This document shows, in pieces, positions 14,036 to 24,620 of a stretch of DNA of 64,000 nucleotides. The translations under genes were made by a program, and so were the position numbers. How positions within the stretch are numbered: the stretch's first letter is position 1; each line of letters begins with the position of its first letter. The stretch comes from Melastoma dodecandrum (lineage: Eukaryota; Streptophyta; Magnoliopsida; Myrtales; Melastomataceae): positions 682,001 through 746,000 of the forward strand of contig JARUPY010000434.1 in NCBI GenBank assembly GCA_029817715.1, written 5' to 3'. Under the pieces are notes generated by a model. That model did no database searches. It was not told where the DNA came from and saw only the letters and a list, made by a program, of their open reading frames with translations.

Positions 14036-14340
14036 ACAGAATGGAGTCGGTCTTAGTAAGGTCGGCTCTTTCGCTCTTAGAAAGAATTCAAATATTAGTA
14101 AGGCCGACTCTCTTAAGGTTGAATGAGGGCATCCTTTCGGCCATGAAAAATTGGGGTGTCGGATGCAATCGGTCTTACATAGGCCAGCTGCATGTGAATA
14201 AGCATGTTGTCATTGAATCGGCCTTACAAAGATCGATTATATGATGTATATGTTGCAATAGGCTTTGTAAAATTGATAAGTAAAACGACTTTACAAAGGC
14301 TAATTTCTTAATATTAGTCAAGGAATTTCAAAAGTCGGTA
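14036..14340. repeat. Cluster of diverged TCGGCCTTACAAAGATCGAT-like motifs
   Basis: Within about 300 bp there are several variants in both orientations: 'gtcggtcttagtaaggtcgg', 'aaggccgactctcttaagg', 'aatcggtcttacataggcc', 'aatcggccttacaaagatcg' and 'aacgactttacaaaggcta'. The same core appears at about 10456-10493 inside the foldback element. Arrays of this kind are typical of subterminal regions of DNA transposons. I infer it is one end of the decayed element between 10.3 and 14.4 kb. Confidence 0.55.
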
Positions 14341-14747
14341 CTATATTTTATAAATTATTTTACCATTAACGAAACCATGTATAAAATGAGTTATTTTAAC
14401 TAAAATGATGGGAATTAACTAGAAATTAGACAAAAAGGTAAAAAAATTATAACGAATATTTAAAATTATTAGATGATATATTTTAGGGTGATTAATCGAT
14501 TATCATTTGTGGGTCAAAGTTGATTTTTTGTATATGTAATTTTATTAATTTTTTTAAGTTACATAGTTAATTATCTTTTAATTTGCTTTGGGATTGGAGA
14601 AATCCTGACCGTCGATTCGCCAAGACAGGGGTTTTCCAGAAACGAAACCCTCAGTCTCCTCCGCCGGCGGGGGTACAAGTTAAAATGAAGATATTCGTTA
14701 ATTCTTTCTTTGCTTTTGCTCCCATTCCAACCCCTCAGAGAGAAGAT

Positions 14748-15746
14748 ATGGCGGCGATGGTCTCCGCATGGTCGACGAAGCCGGGGGCATGGGCGCTCGA
14801 CTCTGAGCAGAACGAATCCGAGCTCCTCCACCAGCAGCAACAACAAGCAGCCTCCTCTGCCGATTTCCCCACCCTCGCCACCGCCGCAGCCACTAAGCCC
14901 AAGAAGAAGAAGTCTCAGCCCCTCTCCCTCTCACAGTTCAACTCCGATTCCTTCTCCTCCAAGTTCCCCTCCCTCACCCCCGACGACATCCTCCTCCTCC
15001 CCACCGGCCCCCGCCAACGTTCCACCGAGGAGCTCGACCGTTCCCGCCTCGGCGGCGGCTTCCGTTCTTATGGCAGCTATGGCGATGATTCTTCCCGCCG
15101 CCCGGGTGGTGGTTTTGGCCTTGGCCGTGACCTTGACTGGGATTCCTCCTCCAGGGATCCCCTTCCTCCTTCTAGGGCCGACGAGGCCCCTGACTGGGGC
15201 GCCAGCAAGAGGTTGAGTTCTGTAGGCAGCTTTGAGAGGAGGGACAGGGATCGGGAGCGGGGAGGGTTCTTTGGTTCCTCCAAGGCCGATGAGGTAGACA
15301 ACTGGGCCTCTGGGAAGAGCAGCGGCATAAGCAGTAGGGGATGGTCGAGGAGTGGATTTGAAGGGCTTAGCAATGGTAACGGATCTGATGGGGATAGGTG
15401 GGGTAGGAAGAGGGAGGATGATTGGGAGGTAAATTCAGGAAACTCGAGTTCGGGGCGTCCAAGGCTTGTGTTGCATCCAAGGAGTGTGCCCGTGGAGGGG
15501 AACGTGAATAATAAGGGGCACGGAAAAGGGAGCAGCCCATTTGGGGATGCTAGGCCAAGGGAGGAGGTGCTGAAGGAGAAAGGCAAGGACTGGAAGGAGA
15601 TGGAGGAGAAGTTGGAGAGTGTAAAGATTAAGGATGGGAATGGAGAAAAGTGGGAATCTAATGGAGGCAGAGTTCAGCGGGAGGAGAGGAGCTGGAGGAA
15701 GGCCGAGGCCGGTGTTGCTGATGGTGATAGGTCGGTTCCCTCTTAA
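14748..15746 (+). CDS. eIF4B-like translation initiation factor (plant eIF4B3 type), short form
   Basis: Plant eIF4B stimulates the eIF4A/eIF4F helicase and binds RNA and poly(A)-binding protein in the cytosol. The 332-aa product starts MAAMVSAWSTKPGAWALDSE, the family's conserved N-terminus. It continues with ADFPTLATAAA, a Lys run and a LSLSQF segment, then TGPRQRSTEELDRSRLGGGF, the hallmark block. The rest is Gly/Ser/Arg-rich with repeats of DRDRERGG and Asp-Trp pairs, plus an RLVLHPRSVP motif near residue 240. I chose the ATG at 14748 because it begins this block and has G at +4; reading-frame sequence upstream is unlike the family. The family is usually about 450-500 aa. Here a TAA follows GDRSVPS, so the C-terminal Lys/Glu-rich part is absent or lies in an unrecognised downstream exon; a possible donor is AG|GTCGGT near 15730. 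Confidence 0.85.
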   Translation: MAAMVSAWSTKPGAWALDSEQNESELLHQQQQQAASSADFPTLATAAATKPKKKKSQPLSLSQFNSDSFSSKFPSLTPDDILLLPTGPRQRSTEELDRSRLGGGFRSYGSYGDDSSRRPGGGFGLGRDLDWDSSSRDPLPPSRADEAPDWGASKRLSSVGSFERRDRDRERGGFFGSSKADEVDNWASGKSSGISSRGWSRSGFEGLSNGNGSDGDRWGRKREDDWEVNSGNSSSGRPRLVLHPRSVPVEGNVNNKGHGKGSSPFGDARPREEVLKEKGKDWKEMEEKLESVKIKDGNGEKWESNGGRVQREERSWRKAEAGVADGDRSVPS

Positions 15747-17104
15747 CTAACTTATCCCCTGTTTATGCTATAATTTTGGAACTTTGTATAGAATTAAGGT
15801 TAGTTAAGAAGAAATTCGTTATATTGGGTACTAGTTTCTAGTTTAACCATAAGGCAATGGCGGGTTGGTAACTGCCTTTCTAAGCCGCAACACTTAGACA
15901 GGCGCGGATTGGAAATTGCGTCTTCTTTGCAAATATTTTCAACCGCGCCGTAGACGTTATTTTAGGATTTTTGCAAATTCGAACCGCATTTCGTAATTTT
16001 TTTTTCAAAACTAGCTCCTATAATTTGTTTGCTGCATTATTTGGATGGATGGACGCATGTTTCATTTCTTGGGTAAGCATTTTTTGCTGTGGACATCTTA
16101 TTTAAGGCAAACATTTTATCCTTTTTTTTATCAGCCCACTTTGGAGTTGAAAGCTTATATTACTGGCAAGGCCAGTGGAGGTGGGGAATGTTCATATATT
16201 CTATCTGTATATGAATGTGATGAGGTTTGTGATTGTAAATTGGTTTTGTTTCTGCAGTGTGGGAAAGGACGAGGAGGTCCTTTTGGAAGGCTTCGTGCCT
16301 AAATACCTTCTGTCCATTAAACATGGTCAAATACCAACTCGCTCCTAATATTCAAACTGTCAAGAATTTTTAAGCCGGCTGGGAACAAGAAACAGTAGGA
16401 CACGCTTTAAGAGGCTACCTGGAAGCATTTCCCAGCACCATCTACTATCTTTTCTCAGCACCCATTCTCAAAGGAAACCTAAAGGCCAGCCACCTCAACA
16501 CAAAAATGTAAAGGAATACAGAGACAAATCCATCATTTGGCACTTGTGGACACGGGAAACAACATTGCCTTTGACAGACTAGGTAACAACAGGCAAACTC
16601 ACCTCCAGATTCCGCTACAGGCAAATCTAAGGAATAAGAAGTGAAATTACCTTTTTTACCGAACAAAAAGCTACGGAACAAAACTGGATAAATTTCACTC
16701 CGTTTTTACGAAAAAAGTAAACTACCTAATGTTACTTTTCAAAGGGGCGTAAAAATCAGATGGGCTGTTGTGTAAAAGTATGATTATGAAAATAATTTCA
16801 TAAAGTATAAAATAGACTATATTTTTTTATGAAGTATGAAAAATAGAATAAAGTATTGATATGGTGGTTAATGCTGCTGGTTCAACTCGTTAGTATTTCC
16901 TCCCTCAACCTCGATAAACGTCCTTCACCTTTATTTCCTTCAGTGCAGACTCTCCTCCCGTCAGCTCACCGATCGCGCCCCCCCCCCCCCCCCCCCCGGG
17001 GCACCAGCCATGGGAAGATCTCTTTCTCACAATAGTTTATACCTTTATTTAACTCTTTACACATATTCCCTATGCATTTGCTGTTTTCTGTATTTTGTGT
17101 TAGA
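15747..17104. other. Intergenic; degenerate palindromic repeat and a poly-C tract
   Basis: Around 15.84-16.01 kb is a degenerate repeat with inverted pieces (ggcgcggattggaaattgcg against the reverse complement of caaatattttcaaccgcgcc). A 'tgcag' acceptor-like site precedes a short G-rich reading stretch at about 16258-16302 that could be a last exon of the eIF4B-like gene, but I cannot show this. A run of about 18 C lies near 16.98 kb. Confidence 0.4.
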
Positions 17105-18395
17105 ATCCTTATAATCTATCTGCCGACCCTTGAGGATCCATCCAGTAGCGGCTCTGCTATCTCTGTTGCAGCCAATTTGGGGGCGGTTTCTCTCGGAACT
17201 GAAACTGATGGTTTCAGATTGTGCCCTTCCAGTTCCAATGTCATTGTGGTTATCAAGCCTACCCTTGGCCTGACGAGTCGGTGAGGAGTCGTTCTCATCC
17301 TTCCCAGAAAGGGACACCATGGGCATGCCTTCTAAGCCTTCGCTTTTGTTGTTCATCTATCCCGGATGTTCTATGGCTTTTACTTAATGAATCGTGTTTG
17401 TTCCTGTTGACTATCGAACAAATGAATGGTGTTCGTTATTTGAGTCGAACATGTGTTCGACGTGAATAAAAAATAGAGAAAACGCCATGCTGAAGATTAC
17501 AAAAGCTTCCATAGTACATTGAGAGACTCTGATTTCTATTTAAATGTGATCGTGACGTTCGTCAAAAATCCTATTTTATTTTCTAGAATATCGGAGTGGT
17601 CTTCGTACCAAGTCGTTACCATTCCTTCAGCTTCGTATATGTCTTCTTAGTTTCGTGACATTGTGTCTCACAACTCACTACACCCGCTACTTTCTTATGG
17701 GCTAATGATGGGATTGGACGACACTCAAGATCAAACCAGTGATTGAAATATGACGGGGTCTAGTGACACAAAAGATCAAGCGAGTGATGGAAATAGGTTG
17801 TGGATTTGCTAGTACCTTCTAGGCGAATGATAAGCCAATTTTTGTTTAGGGGAATGTGGCCTAGAAATTTTCTGAGGTAAATAGTTTTGGATGTAGGCCT
17901 ATATATCGGACAGTTTCCGATGCCGTTCACATCCTGGATGCCATCGTAGTATGAGACCCCCCATAATTCAAGGTAACCTGAGAGGCATCCAAGTATATCC
18001 CTCGAGGTGGCTACTCCCAGTTCCTCACACCGACTGGTCTTAGAGGAAAGAGGATCGGAGTGGTAGCAGGTTCCTTCTCAAACATACCCCCAGGGTCACT
18101 TTTGGCCAAGGTTTTCAAGAACCACCTAAGTACTCTGAGGTGCAGTGCAATAGAACTACCCTCCAGCTCATCGATGAGCTCGTACTCATGTCTGTCTGAA
18201 TGAAATGTTCTTCAGGAGACGGGGAGCAGTCTTGGTGGCAGGCTGAACAGTCCAGAAATCGATGAGGTTCTAAATGGAACAGGGAACTGGGAAATGACAG
18301 CAATGCTGGTCGAGTTCAAATTAGCCCTGAATGCGTACCTCATGGATCTGGTGAGCTCTCCTGTGCAATTGGTGGTAAATTGGTCCACAAACACT
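17105..18395 (+). pseudogene. Decayed amidase-signature family gene
   Basis: Amidase-signature enzymes hydrolyse amides with a Ser-cisSer-Lys triad. Fragments of a plant amidase appear in order. NPYNLSADP is followed by TGA where a Cys is expected. After a frameshift comes SSSGSAISVAANLGAVSLG. The TETDGFRLCPSSSN block has Phe where the family has the nucleophilic Ser. KPTLGLTSR is then out of frame with the next segment. After about 570 bp (perhaps an old intron) come RTVSDAVHILDAI, YIPRGGYSQFLTPTGLRGKR and, near 18.31 kb, EFKLALNAYLMDLVSSPVQ. Multiple stops, frameshifts and loss of the nucleophile show it is dead. The 5' part with the catalytic Lys is missing. Confidence 0.85.
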
Positions 18396-18757
18396 AACTC
18401 ACCTGGAGTTTAATAATTGAGGGAAAATACAGAGTCCATTAGGAGCCACTTTAGATCGTTTGACACAGACCTGGTGGAGGATGGAGGGACCATCCTCCAT
18501 TTTCCTGGGAGTATCAAATTCCTCCTCGGCTTCTTCTTCTTGATAATAGAAAGGAGCCTATCCAAATGAATAGTAGGCTGACTCAGCAAATGAAAAACAC
18601 ATGGATAAGGCTTTCCGCATCCCAACATTTTGGCCTTAGCTTTGCTTGGTTTTGGATAAATAAATATCCGTTCCCCACTCCCTTTTCTTACTCACTTCCA
18701 AATCCAACCCACAGGTTAACTAACCAAGGTGACGGATTCCATAAAAGAAAGGATTAA
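18396..18757. other. Intergenic upstream of the J-domain gene
   Basis: No coding signal is convincing. It may include the remaining decayed end of the amidase pseudogene and the promoter of the J-domain gene. Confidence 0.3.
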
Positions 18758-19057
18758 ATGAAGAGTGAAATGGTCTCCTTTGCTTCTCTGTACGATGTTT
18801 TGGGAATCCCCACGAGAGCCTCTTGTGTAGAGATCAAGGCGGCTTACAGGAGGTTGGCGAGAGATTGCCACCCTGATGTAGTGGCGGTCGCGTGGAAAGA
18901 GAGGTCGACCAAGGAATTCATCAGGATACATGAAGCATACTCGACCTTGTCTGATCCAGACAAGAGGGCAAGTTACAACCAGAAACGGGTGCATGGGTGG
19001 AGTCGGGCTGGGGCTGGTTACACACCCAAGAAGTGGGAGACCGATCAGTGCTGGTAG
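18758..19057 (+). CDS. J-domain protein of the DnaJ11 (AtJ11) type, no transit peptide
   Basis: J11-type proteins are small Hsp70 co-chaperones, normally in the chloroplast stroma. The 99-aa product is nearly all J domain: ASLYDVLGIPTRASCVEIKA, then the invariant HPD in ARDCHPDV (residues about 38-41), helix IV with DPDKRASYNQKR. It ends WETDQCW, the C-terminal signature of this subfamily. Members usually carry 40-60 extra N-terminal residues as a plastid transit peptide. Here only MKSEMVS precedes the domain and a TAA lies immediately before the ATG in frame, so no transit peptide can be read through. Either the protein is cytosolic, or an upstream exon or the true 5' end has been lost. The core is intact. 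Confidence 0.85.
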   Translation: MKSEMVSFASLYDVLGIPTRASCVEIKAAYRRLARDCHPDVVAVAWKERSTKEFIRIHEAYSTLSDPDKRASYNQKRVHGWSRAGAGYTPKKWETDQCW

Positions 19058-19530
19058 GACAGAATTAGGGAAATTTCATTTGTGTGTAAGCTTCGAAACA
19101 AGTGTGTGTTTTTCTGTTTTTGCTTTGGTTTATGCATCTGCTATTCAGTATGAAGTTAATGTATGAGGAACCTACTATGACTAATATCACGGAGGCTTTG
19201 TTTTTTTGGGATGGGAAAAGGCTAGGAATTGGAAAAGGGACCACCAGTACCACTCCACTCCACTCTACTCTGCCTTCGCCTAAGATTCTTTCCCCGGAAC
19301 AATGTCATCAGGTCGCTTGTAAATAGGGAGACGATCCCAGGAGCAAGCAGGATGTACCCCAAACCCACGGGATGCTGAAGGAAGGCCATGGCTGCTGGAG
19401 CTGCTGTGCTCTTGCATCTCCCCCATTGCATAACCTATTAGTCGTGCAACGAGGTTACTTAAAAAAGAACGAATTTGGGTGGGCTTCCGTCCAATAAATA
19501 AAAAGGCTTTTGTAAACCTAAAAACCCAAA

Positions 19531-19680
19531 AGGCCCATCCCTCCCAAGACAAGACTATAAAAACAAGTAAAAGTAGGCCTTTCCTCATCCGCCACTCGCT
19601 TCTCTCTCTCTCTCTCTCTCCCACTTTAAAAAGAGGGGTTGGGTGAGGGCAGTTGTGACCTCCCACTTGGGTTAGGGTTT
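19531..19680 (+). promoter_or_regulatory. Core promoter and 5' UTR of the GRP2-type gene: site II, TATA, CT tract, telo-box
   Basis: In order: AGGCCCA (site II-type element, 19531-19537), TATAAAAA (19556-19563), a CT dinucleotide tract of about 20 bases (about 19602-19621), and TTAGGGTTT (reverse of the telo-box AAACCCTAA, 19672-19680). Site II plus telo-box is a known combination in plant genes for translation and cell growth. Placing the transcription start in the CT tract, about 40-50 bp after the TATA box, is inference. Confidence 0.65.
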
Positions 19681-19715
19681 CTTTTCCGATTCGTTGCCGT
19701 CGATCTGTTTTGAGG

Positions 19716-20297
19716 ATGGGTGAGCGGGTCTCTGGCAAGGTCAAGTGGTTCAGCGACCAGAAGGGTTTCGGTTTCATCACCCCCGACGATGGTGGCGAAG
19801 ATCTCTTCGTCCACCAGTCCTCCATCAAGTCCGACGGCTTCCGCATCCTCGGCGAGGGTGAGTCCGTCGAGTTCCACATCGAGTCCGATGGCAACCGAAC
19901 CAAGGCTGTCGACGTCACTGGCCCTGGCGGTTCCTCCGTCCTAGGTAGCTCCCGTGGCGGCGGTGGCGGCAGGGGGGGACGTGGCGGAGGCTATGGAGGC
20001 GGCGGATATGGCGGAGGTGGGGGCGGCTTCGGCAGCAGGGGAGGTCGTGGCAGCGGCGGCTACGGTGGTGGCGGCGGCTACGGCGGTGGAGGCGGCGGAG
20101 GGGCTTGCTACAACTGCGGAGAGACTGGGCACATGGCCAGGGACTGCTACCAGGGTGGAAGTGGTGGAGGTGGGGGTGGAAGGTATGGAGGAGGTGGTGG
20201 TGGTGGAGGTGGAGGTGGAGGTGGCGGGGGAACCTGCTTCAAGTGTGGGGAGCCGGGTCACTTTGCTCGGGAGTGTCCTCAGGGTGGTGACTACTAG
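19716..20297 (+). CDS. GRP2: Cold-shock-domain, glycine-rich RNA-binding protein with two CCHC zinc knuckles
   Basis: This protein class melts RNA structures and acts as an RNA chaperone in cold and in development, in nucleus and cytoplasm. The 193-aa product has a cold-shock domain at about residues 5-72 with RNP1 (KGFGFITP) and RNP2 (DLFVHQSS). A Gly/Tyr/Arg-rich linker follows. Two zinc knuckles are present, [14 protein letters not shown] (about 131-144) and [14 protein letters not shown] (about 173-186), separated by a poly-Gly spacer; the protein ends QGGDY. Length and two knuckles match the Arabidopsis CSP2/GRP2 and CSP4 type. The ATG at 19716 is the first in frame after the promoter elements. 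It is intronless and GC-rich, as usual for this family. Confidence 0.95.
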   Translation: MGERVSGKVKWFSDQKGFGFITPDDGGEDLFVHQSSIKSDGFRILGEGESVEFHIESDGNRTKAVDVTGPGGSSVLGSSRGGGGGRGGRGGGYGGGGYGGGGGGFGSRGGRGSGGYGGGGGYGGGGGGGACYNCGETGHMARDCYQGGSGGGGGGRYGGGGGGGGGGGGGGGTCFKCGEPGHFARECPQGGDY

Positions 20298-21580
20298 ATA
20301 AGTCGGTCTTTTGAGAAGAAGCTGCAACTGATTTTTTTCCTTTTTTTTTAATATTTAATTTTTTTGTTTTGGCTTCGGTGTTTTATTGCTCTCAGGTGTT
20401 GGTACCTTTTTAGCATATCGTAGCGGGGGTTTGATCGCTCTTTTTATTCGAATGGATGGGTTGGGTGTTTTTGATACTCGGTTGGTTGAATTGGTATCGG
20501 TGTGCTTTGGACATGTGTTGTTGATGGTGTTTTGCTGGATTATCGTCTCTAGGGAAAAGGAAAAAGCTTCTCTGTGGTTTTACCTTTCCCCATTTTCTCA
20601 AAAGTTCCCCTCCCCTGTCTAATTCTTTGGTTGTGTGGTTCCTTCCCACTGTGCTTTTGTTGCTGGCCTTGGTGGAATTGATGACTACACGGGTCTTTAC
20701 TGGGTTCAGGTGGCATACAATAGTTGAGAGGGCAGACAAATAGATGCCTGCTTTTCCTTTCTCGTTCTCAGCCTTGAAGTGCTCTGTTTGAGTAGGAGGA
20801 GAACAGGAAAAGAGGCTGCTTTTGGATGAACAATGCAATTTTTCAAAAGAGCCTAAACAAAAAAAAAAAATCAGAAGAGACCTTATGGCAGGAGTAGTTG
20901 ACTGCACTCATTGCTGGAGGTGGGACCTTTTATGTGATGTGGTCCATTCCATATCCCATCCATTTGCAGTTCCGGAAGGGGGACTTCTGCTTTTTTGGCT
21001 TTTGAACCGTGGAGGGAGGGGGCGGGCGCAGGGGGGCCTTAGCCAGCCTAAGAGAGAAGGTCCCCACCGAGGTTTGGGTATTTCTTTAACAAAAGGTGAG
21101 TCTATTGCTGATGGTAGGTGTACTTGGTGTCAAAAGCAAATTGTTGCTTTTCCCTACCGACAAAACAGAGGTCCAAAAACTTCCCCAATACTTGATTCCA
21201 GGGGACGGGGTTGTTGGGAGGTGGTCTGGTTCTTCTGCAGTGATTGTCTGTTTTAGTATTGATTCCTGGTCCTGCAAGAGGGTGGGCAGCAGCTTGACTA
21301 GATTGTGGTTTGGTCAATGACATGCAAGAAGTAGGGTTGGGATGGGGAAGCAAAGGGGTGTGTGCTTTTCCCATTTTCACGTTTCATGGGCATGACCTGT
21401 TATAAATGAATGGGCTTCAGGCATTTATTTTTTGGGTAATCTCAAACATGGGCCTTTTTTTTTTCTCAAGAAGAAAGTAAAGGAGATTAGTTGGGGCGGG
21501 AGACAATTATTGGTCGCGTCTTTATAGAACACTGGCCATTGTCTTCTCAAAACAAGAGGAATAAGAAGTGAAAAGGAAGA
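20298..21580. other. 3' UTR of GRP2-type gene and intergenic DNA
   Basis: T-rich 3' UTR just after the stop, then ordinary single-copy-looking sequence. Short A- and T-runs occur near 20.86 and 21.45 kb. I see no gene or RNA here. Confidence 0.4.
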
Positions 21581-22476
21581 ATGATGACTGAGGGTAGGGT
21601 TACGGTTGAAGTTCGTCGCCCTTTCGTTGTCTTCTGCTACTCCTGCCTCCTCCTCCTTCAGGGTAATAAGCAAATCACACCAACTTAGTTTTTTTTTTTT
21701 CTGGAATTCTCATCTCTTCTTCCGATCCTTTTTCTTTATTTTTAGGAGGAACCGTGGACTCCACCATTACTTTCAAGATCATCAACAAGTGTCGCCATAC
21801 CATTTGGCCAGGTCTCCTTTCCGGCGCCACCTCCCCTCCCCTCCCCACTACCGGCTTCTCCCTTCCCTCTGGTCGCTCCTTCTCCTTCTCCGCCCCTACC
21901 TCCTGGTCCGGTCGGATCTGGGCCCGCACCCTTTGTTCCTCCCACCCCTTCTCCTGCCTCACCGCTGACTGCGGCTCCGGCTCCCTCCAGTGTTCCGGCT
22001 CCGGCGCCAAGCCCCCAGCCACCCTCGCTGAGTTCACCCTCAATGGCGACAGCGGCCTCGACTTCTATGACGTCAGCCTCGTTGACGGCTACAACCTTCC
22101 TTTGCTCATCGTCCCCCGCAATGGCAGGCGCGGCAGTTGTAGCCCCACTGGCTGCCTGGTCAACCTGAACCGGGCTTGCCCGACCGACCTCAGTGTCAAC
22201 GGCACCGGGGAGGGGGAGAACCTTGCCTGTAGGAGCGCCTGCGAGGCTTTTGGGGACCCCCAGTACTGCTGCAGCGGGGCTTATTCCACACCGGAAACGT
22301 GCCCCCCGTCCGTCTACTCCCAGTTCTTTAAAAACGCCTGCCCCAGGGCCTATAGCTATGCCTACGATGACAAGACCAGCACCTACACTTGTGCTGGGGC
22401 CAGCTACTGGATTATATTCTGCCCCTTGCCGTACACCAGGTATTGTGCTCGCTCTACCGGAGTTGCCTCTTTCTGA
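21581..22476 (+). CDS. Thaumatin-like protein (PR-5 family), two exons
   Basis: Exon 1 is 21581-21662 and exon 2 is 21746-22476, joined at a phase-1 GT-AG intron, for 270 aa. The N-terminus contains a hydrophobic signal segment ending in SCLLLLQ. The mature part starts near STITFKIINKCRHTIWPG. The family signature reads CLTADCGSG and the REDDD acidic-cleft residues are recognisable (GRIWAR; AEFTLNG; GLDFYDVSLVDGYN). Seventeen Cys are present in the mature part against the usual sixteen that form eight disulfides. The extra one lies in the unusual tail after YWIIFCPLPYTR. That tail follows a donor-like CAG|GTATTG, so a further exon is possible. PR-5 proteins are secreted and bind or degrade fungal wall polymers. 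Confidence 0.92.
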
Positions 22477-24620
22477 ATGTAGCGTGTGACCCAACGTGTG
22501 TTCTTTCGCTCGTTCTCTGGTCGTTTCATTTCCTACTTAAGGCAGAGGCTGTTATGGGGGAGGAGGTGAAAAAAATTGCACTTGCAGTCACTTCTTTCCG
22601 AGTTGTTTGATGTTAATCGCTGATGTTGTTCGCGAGGGATGGTTATAGAGGCTCGGTTTCATGCAACTTGTTACCAGAGAGAGCTCTCCATGCTACTTGG
22701 AAGTTCTTCTTCTCTAAATTCCCAATTTTACCAATGATGCTCTTCAATCAAGTTAGCCATCACACACATGTAAATCTATATCTAATTTCTTTTATATGCC
22801 TATTACACTTTCAAATTTAGCAAATATCTTTAGGAAAACTTGTACAAGTGAAGCATCCTTCATTTTCAGATTTTTCAGGTTGACTTATATTTGACCTATA
22901 ATTGCCCCTGTGAACTACAACCATGATGTTTCAGAATTAATATTTAGGGGGTGTATTACAGGAGGAGCACTGCTGCTGATTGATTCTTTAAGGTGTTTGT
23001 AGTGAGGCTCTGAGGCCATACATTGATAAGGTTTCAGAAATACTTAACTAACTTTCCCGTGCCTTGATTGATAGTGCATTTTGCTTTTCTTGCAAGCTCA
23101 ACTTCAGAAGTGAATCCTAGTGCTAGAGATAGCGGTCCTCCCTCATGTGGCTCCTGTAGGGGGTAGGGCATACATGACAAACACAAGCTCTTTAATTGTA
23201 CTTGTGGGTGTGGGAGAAGAGGGAGAGATGGTTTTTGAATTCAGCTTGGAATAATTCATTTATAAAACATGCATGTCATCGGTCCTTTATCTTCGGTAAT
23301 GTCTTCTCTTCATGCATGCTGTCTATCGTTTTTAGATTGGGTAATGACGTTCTTCCTGCATGTATAGATTGTGATGATGTCTCACGAGTTGTGATGCTTT
23401 GATCACTCATCCATTTGAATCTGAAAGTCGATTCCTTTGGTAATGAGTAATGTAAACGTGCAGCCAAAAGGTCCTGGGTGCTCGAAAAGATCCTGCACCG
23501 CTTCCTTTGGTGAATAAGACCATGATGTACATATCGAGGTAATCCTGTGAATGGGGGCCTGCATATGTAGTTCTGATTCAAGGTAGCCAAGCATTTGTTC
23601 TGGTGTTTATTTTTAAATGATCTGAACTTATGCCTTTCTGAGTTTTGTTAGTCGTGTGGGCGGCGGACAACTGATATTAGCATGGAACTATTTCACGTAG
23701 ATAGCGCATCGCCGAGGACATGGTGTTGATGGCGACTAACAGTTGAGGCGTAATGATATCTGTACATAGTATCTGTCCCATCTCTGGGGGATTTAAGAGC
23801 ATACTCTGAATAGTTTATTTTTTCGGGAAGAAACGGTACAGTTATGGGGTCATGAGATGGACATGCATGGGAGACTTATAATGTGGATTGATTGAAGGAC
23901 ATTTATGTGCTTTCATTGGTATCCAAAGGCCTTCGTTTTGGGTGGGGAAGGGGGTCGAGAACTCGAGATAGAAAGTTAAGAAGAGGCGCCCTGGCTACTT
24001 TGGCAAGGTGGTTATGGGAAGTTATATTTAGTACGAGAACTTCGAGCTTTGTTTTCAAAATATGGTGGTTTCGAAAAAGATTTGCAAAATGTGGTTTGAA
24101 TTCACAGATGTTCCAAAATACCGTCAGTAAAGTGCAATCTCTTAAAAGGCGTGATTTGCAGTCACGCTTTAAGTACAACTGGGCAAAAGACGGGTTGGGA
24201 ATTGCGTCATTAACCTTAACATATTGTCGCGGTTCCGAACTTTTTATTATGGTGGGTAACCTGCACCATTCACAGTGTTGTAGACTCGCGTTACTGCCCT
24301 CCCAAACTAGTGTCGAAAATTTTATCAAAATTAACTAGCAATCCTCTCTCGACATGTTTCCTTTTAGAAGAAGACGAAATCGATGTTTATCCCCCAGAAT
24401 GAAAGGCTATATTTACTATTTTGCTTTTTTTGTTTTTATCTGCATTGGCATGGACATGAGGTAACCACATTACATTTACATAAACGATGGATAGCGCCCT
24501 TCTAAAATTTGTCGCCCCACCCCATCCTTCATTTGGGCCGAGGCATACAGAAAGAAAACACAGAAACGTCTGTATGTGAAGAAAGAACCAGTTCAAATCT
24601 CTCAAACCCTTGCCACTTTT
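22477..24620. other. Intergenic; diverged repeat near 23.9-24.3 kb
   Basis: No gene is supported. At 23.93-24.33 kb both strands stay open over long stretches, but neither product resembles a protein. The segment contains a hairpin-like gcgtgatttgcagtcacgc, and phrases similar to the repeat at 15.84-16.01 kb in opposite orientation. I read it as a non-coding transposon remnant. Confidence 0.4.

Noticed and set aside
16978..16998. Long C run (also G runs near 26659 and 7937) as regulatory elements
   Set aside because: Simple homopolymers, prone to sequencing error; no supporting context.
19941..20327. Long Ala/Ser/Thr frame antisense to the GRP2-type gene
   Set aside because: Mirror of the Gly-rich coding repeat.
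21675..22494. Long antisense frames opposite the thaumatin-like gene
   Set aside because: GC-rich shadow; the sense strand has the full Cys pattern of the family.
23892..24338. Open frames of 140-150 codons on both strands
   Set aside because: No family resemblance; the segment contains hairpins and similarity to the repeat at 15.9 kb.
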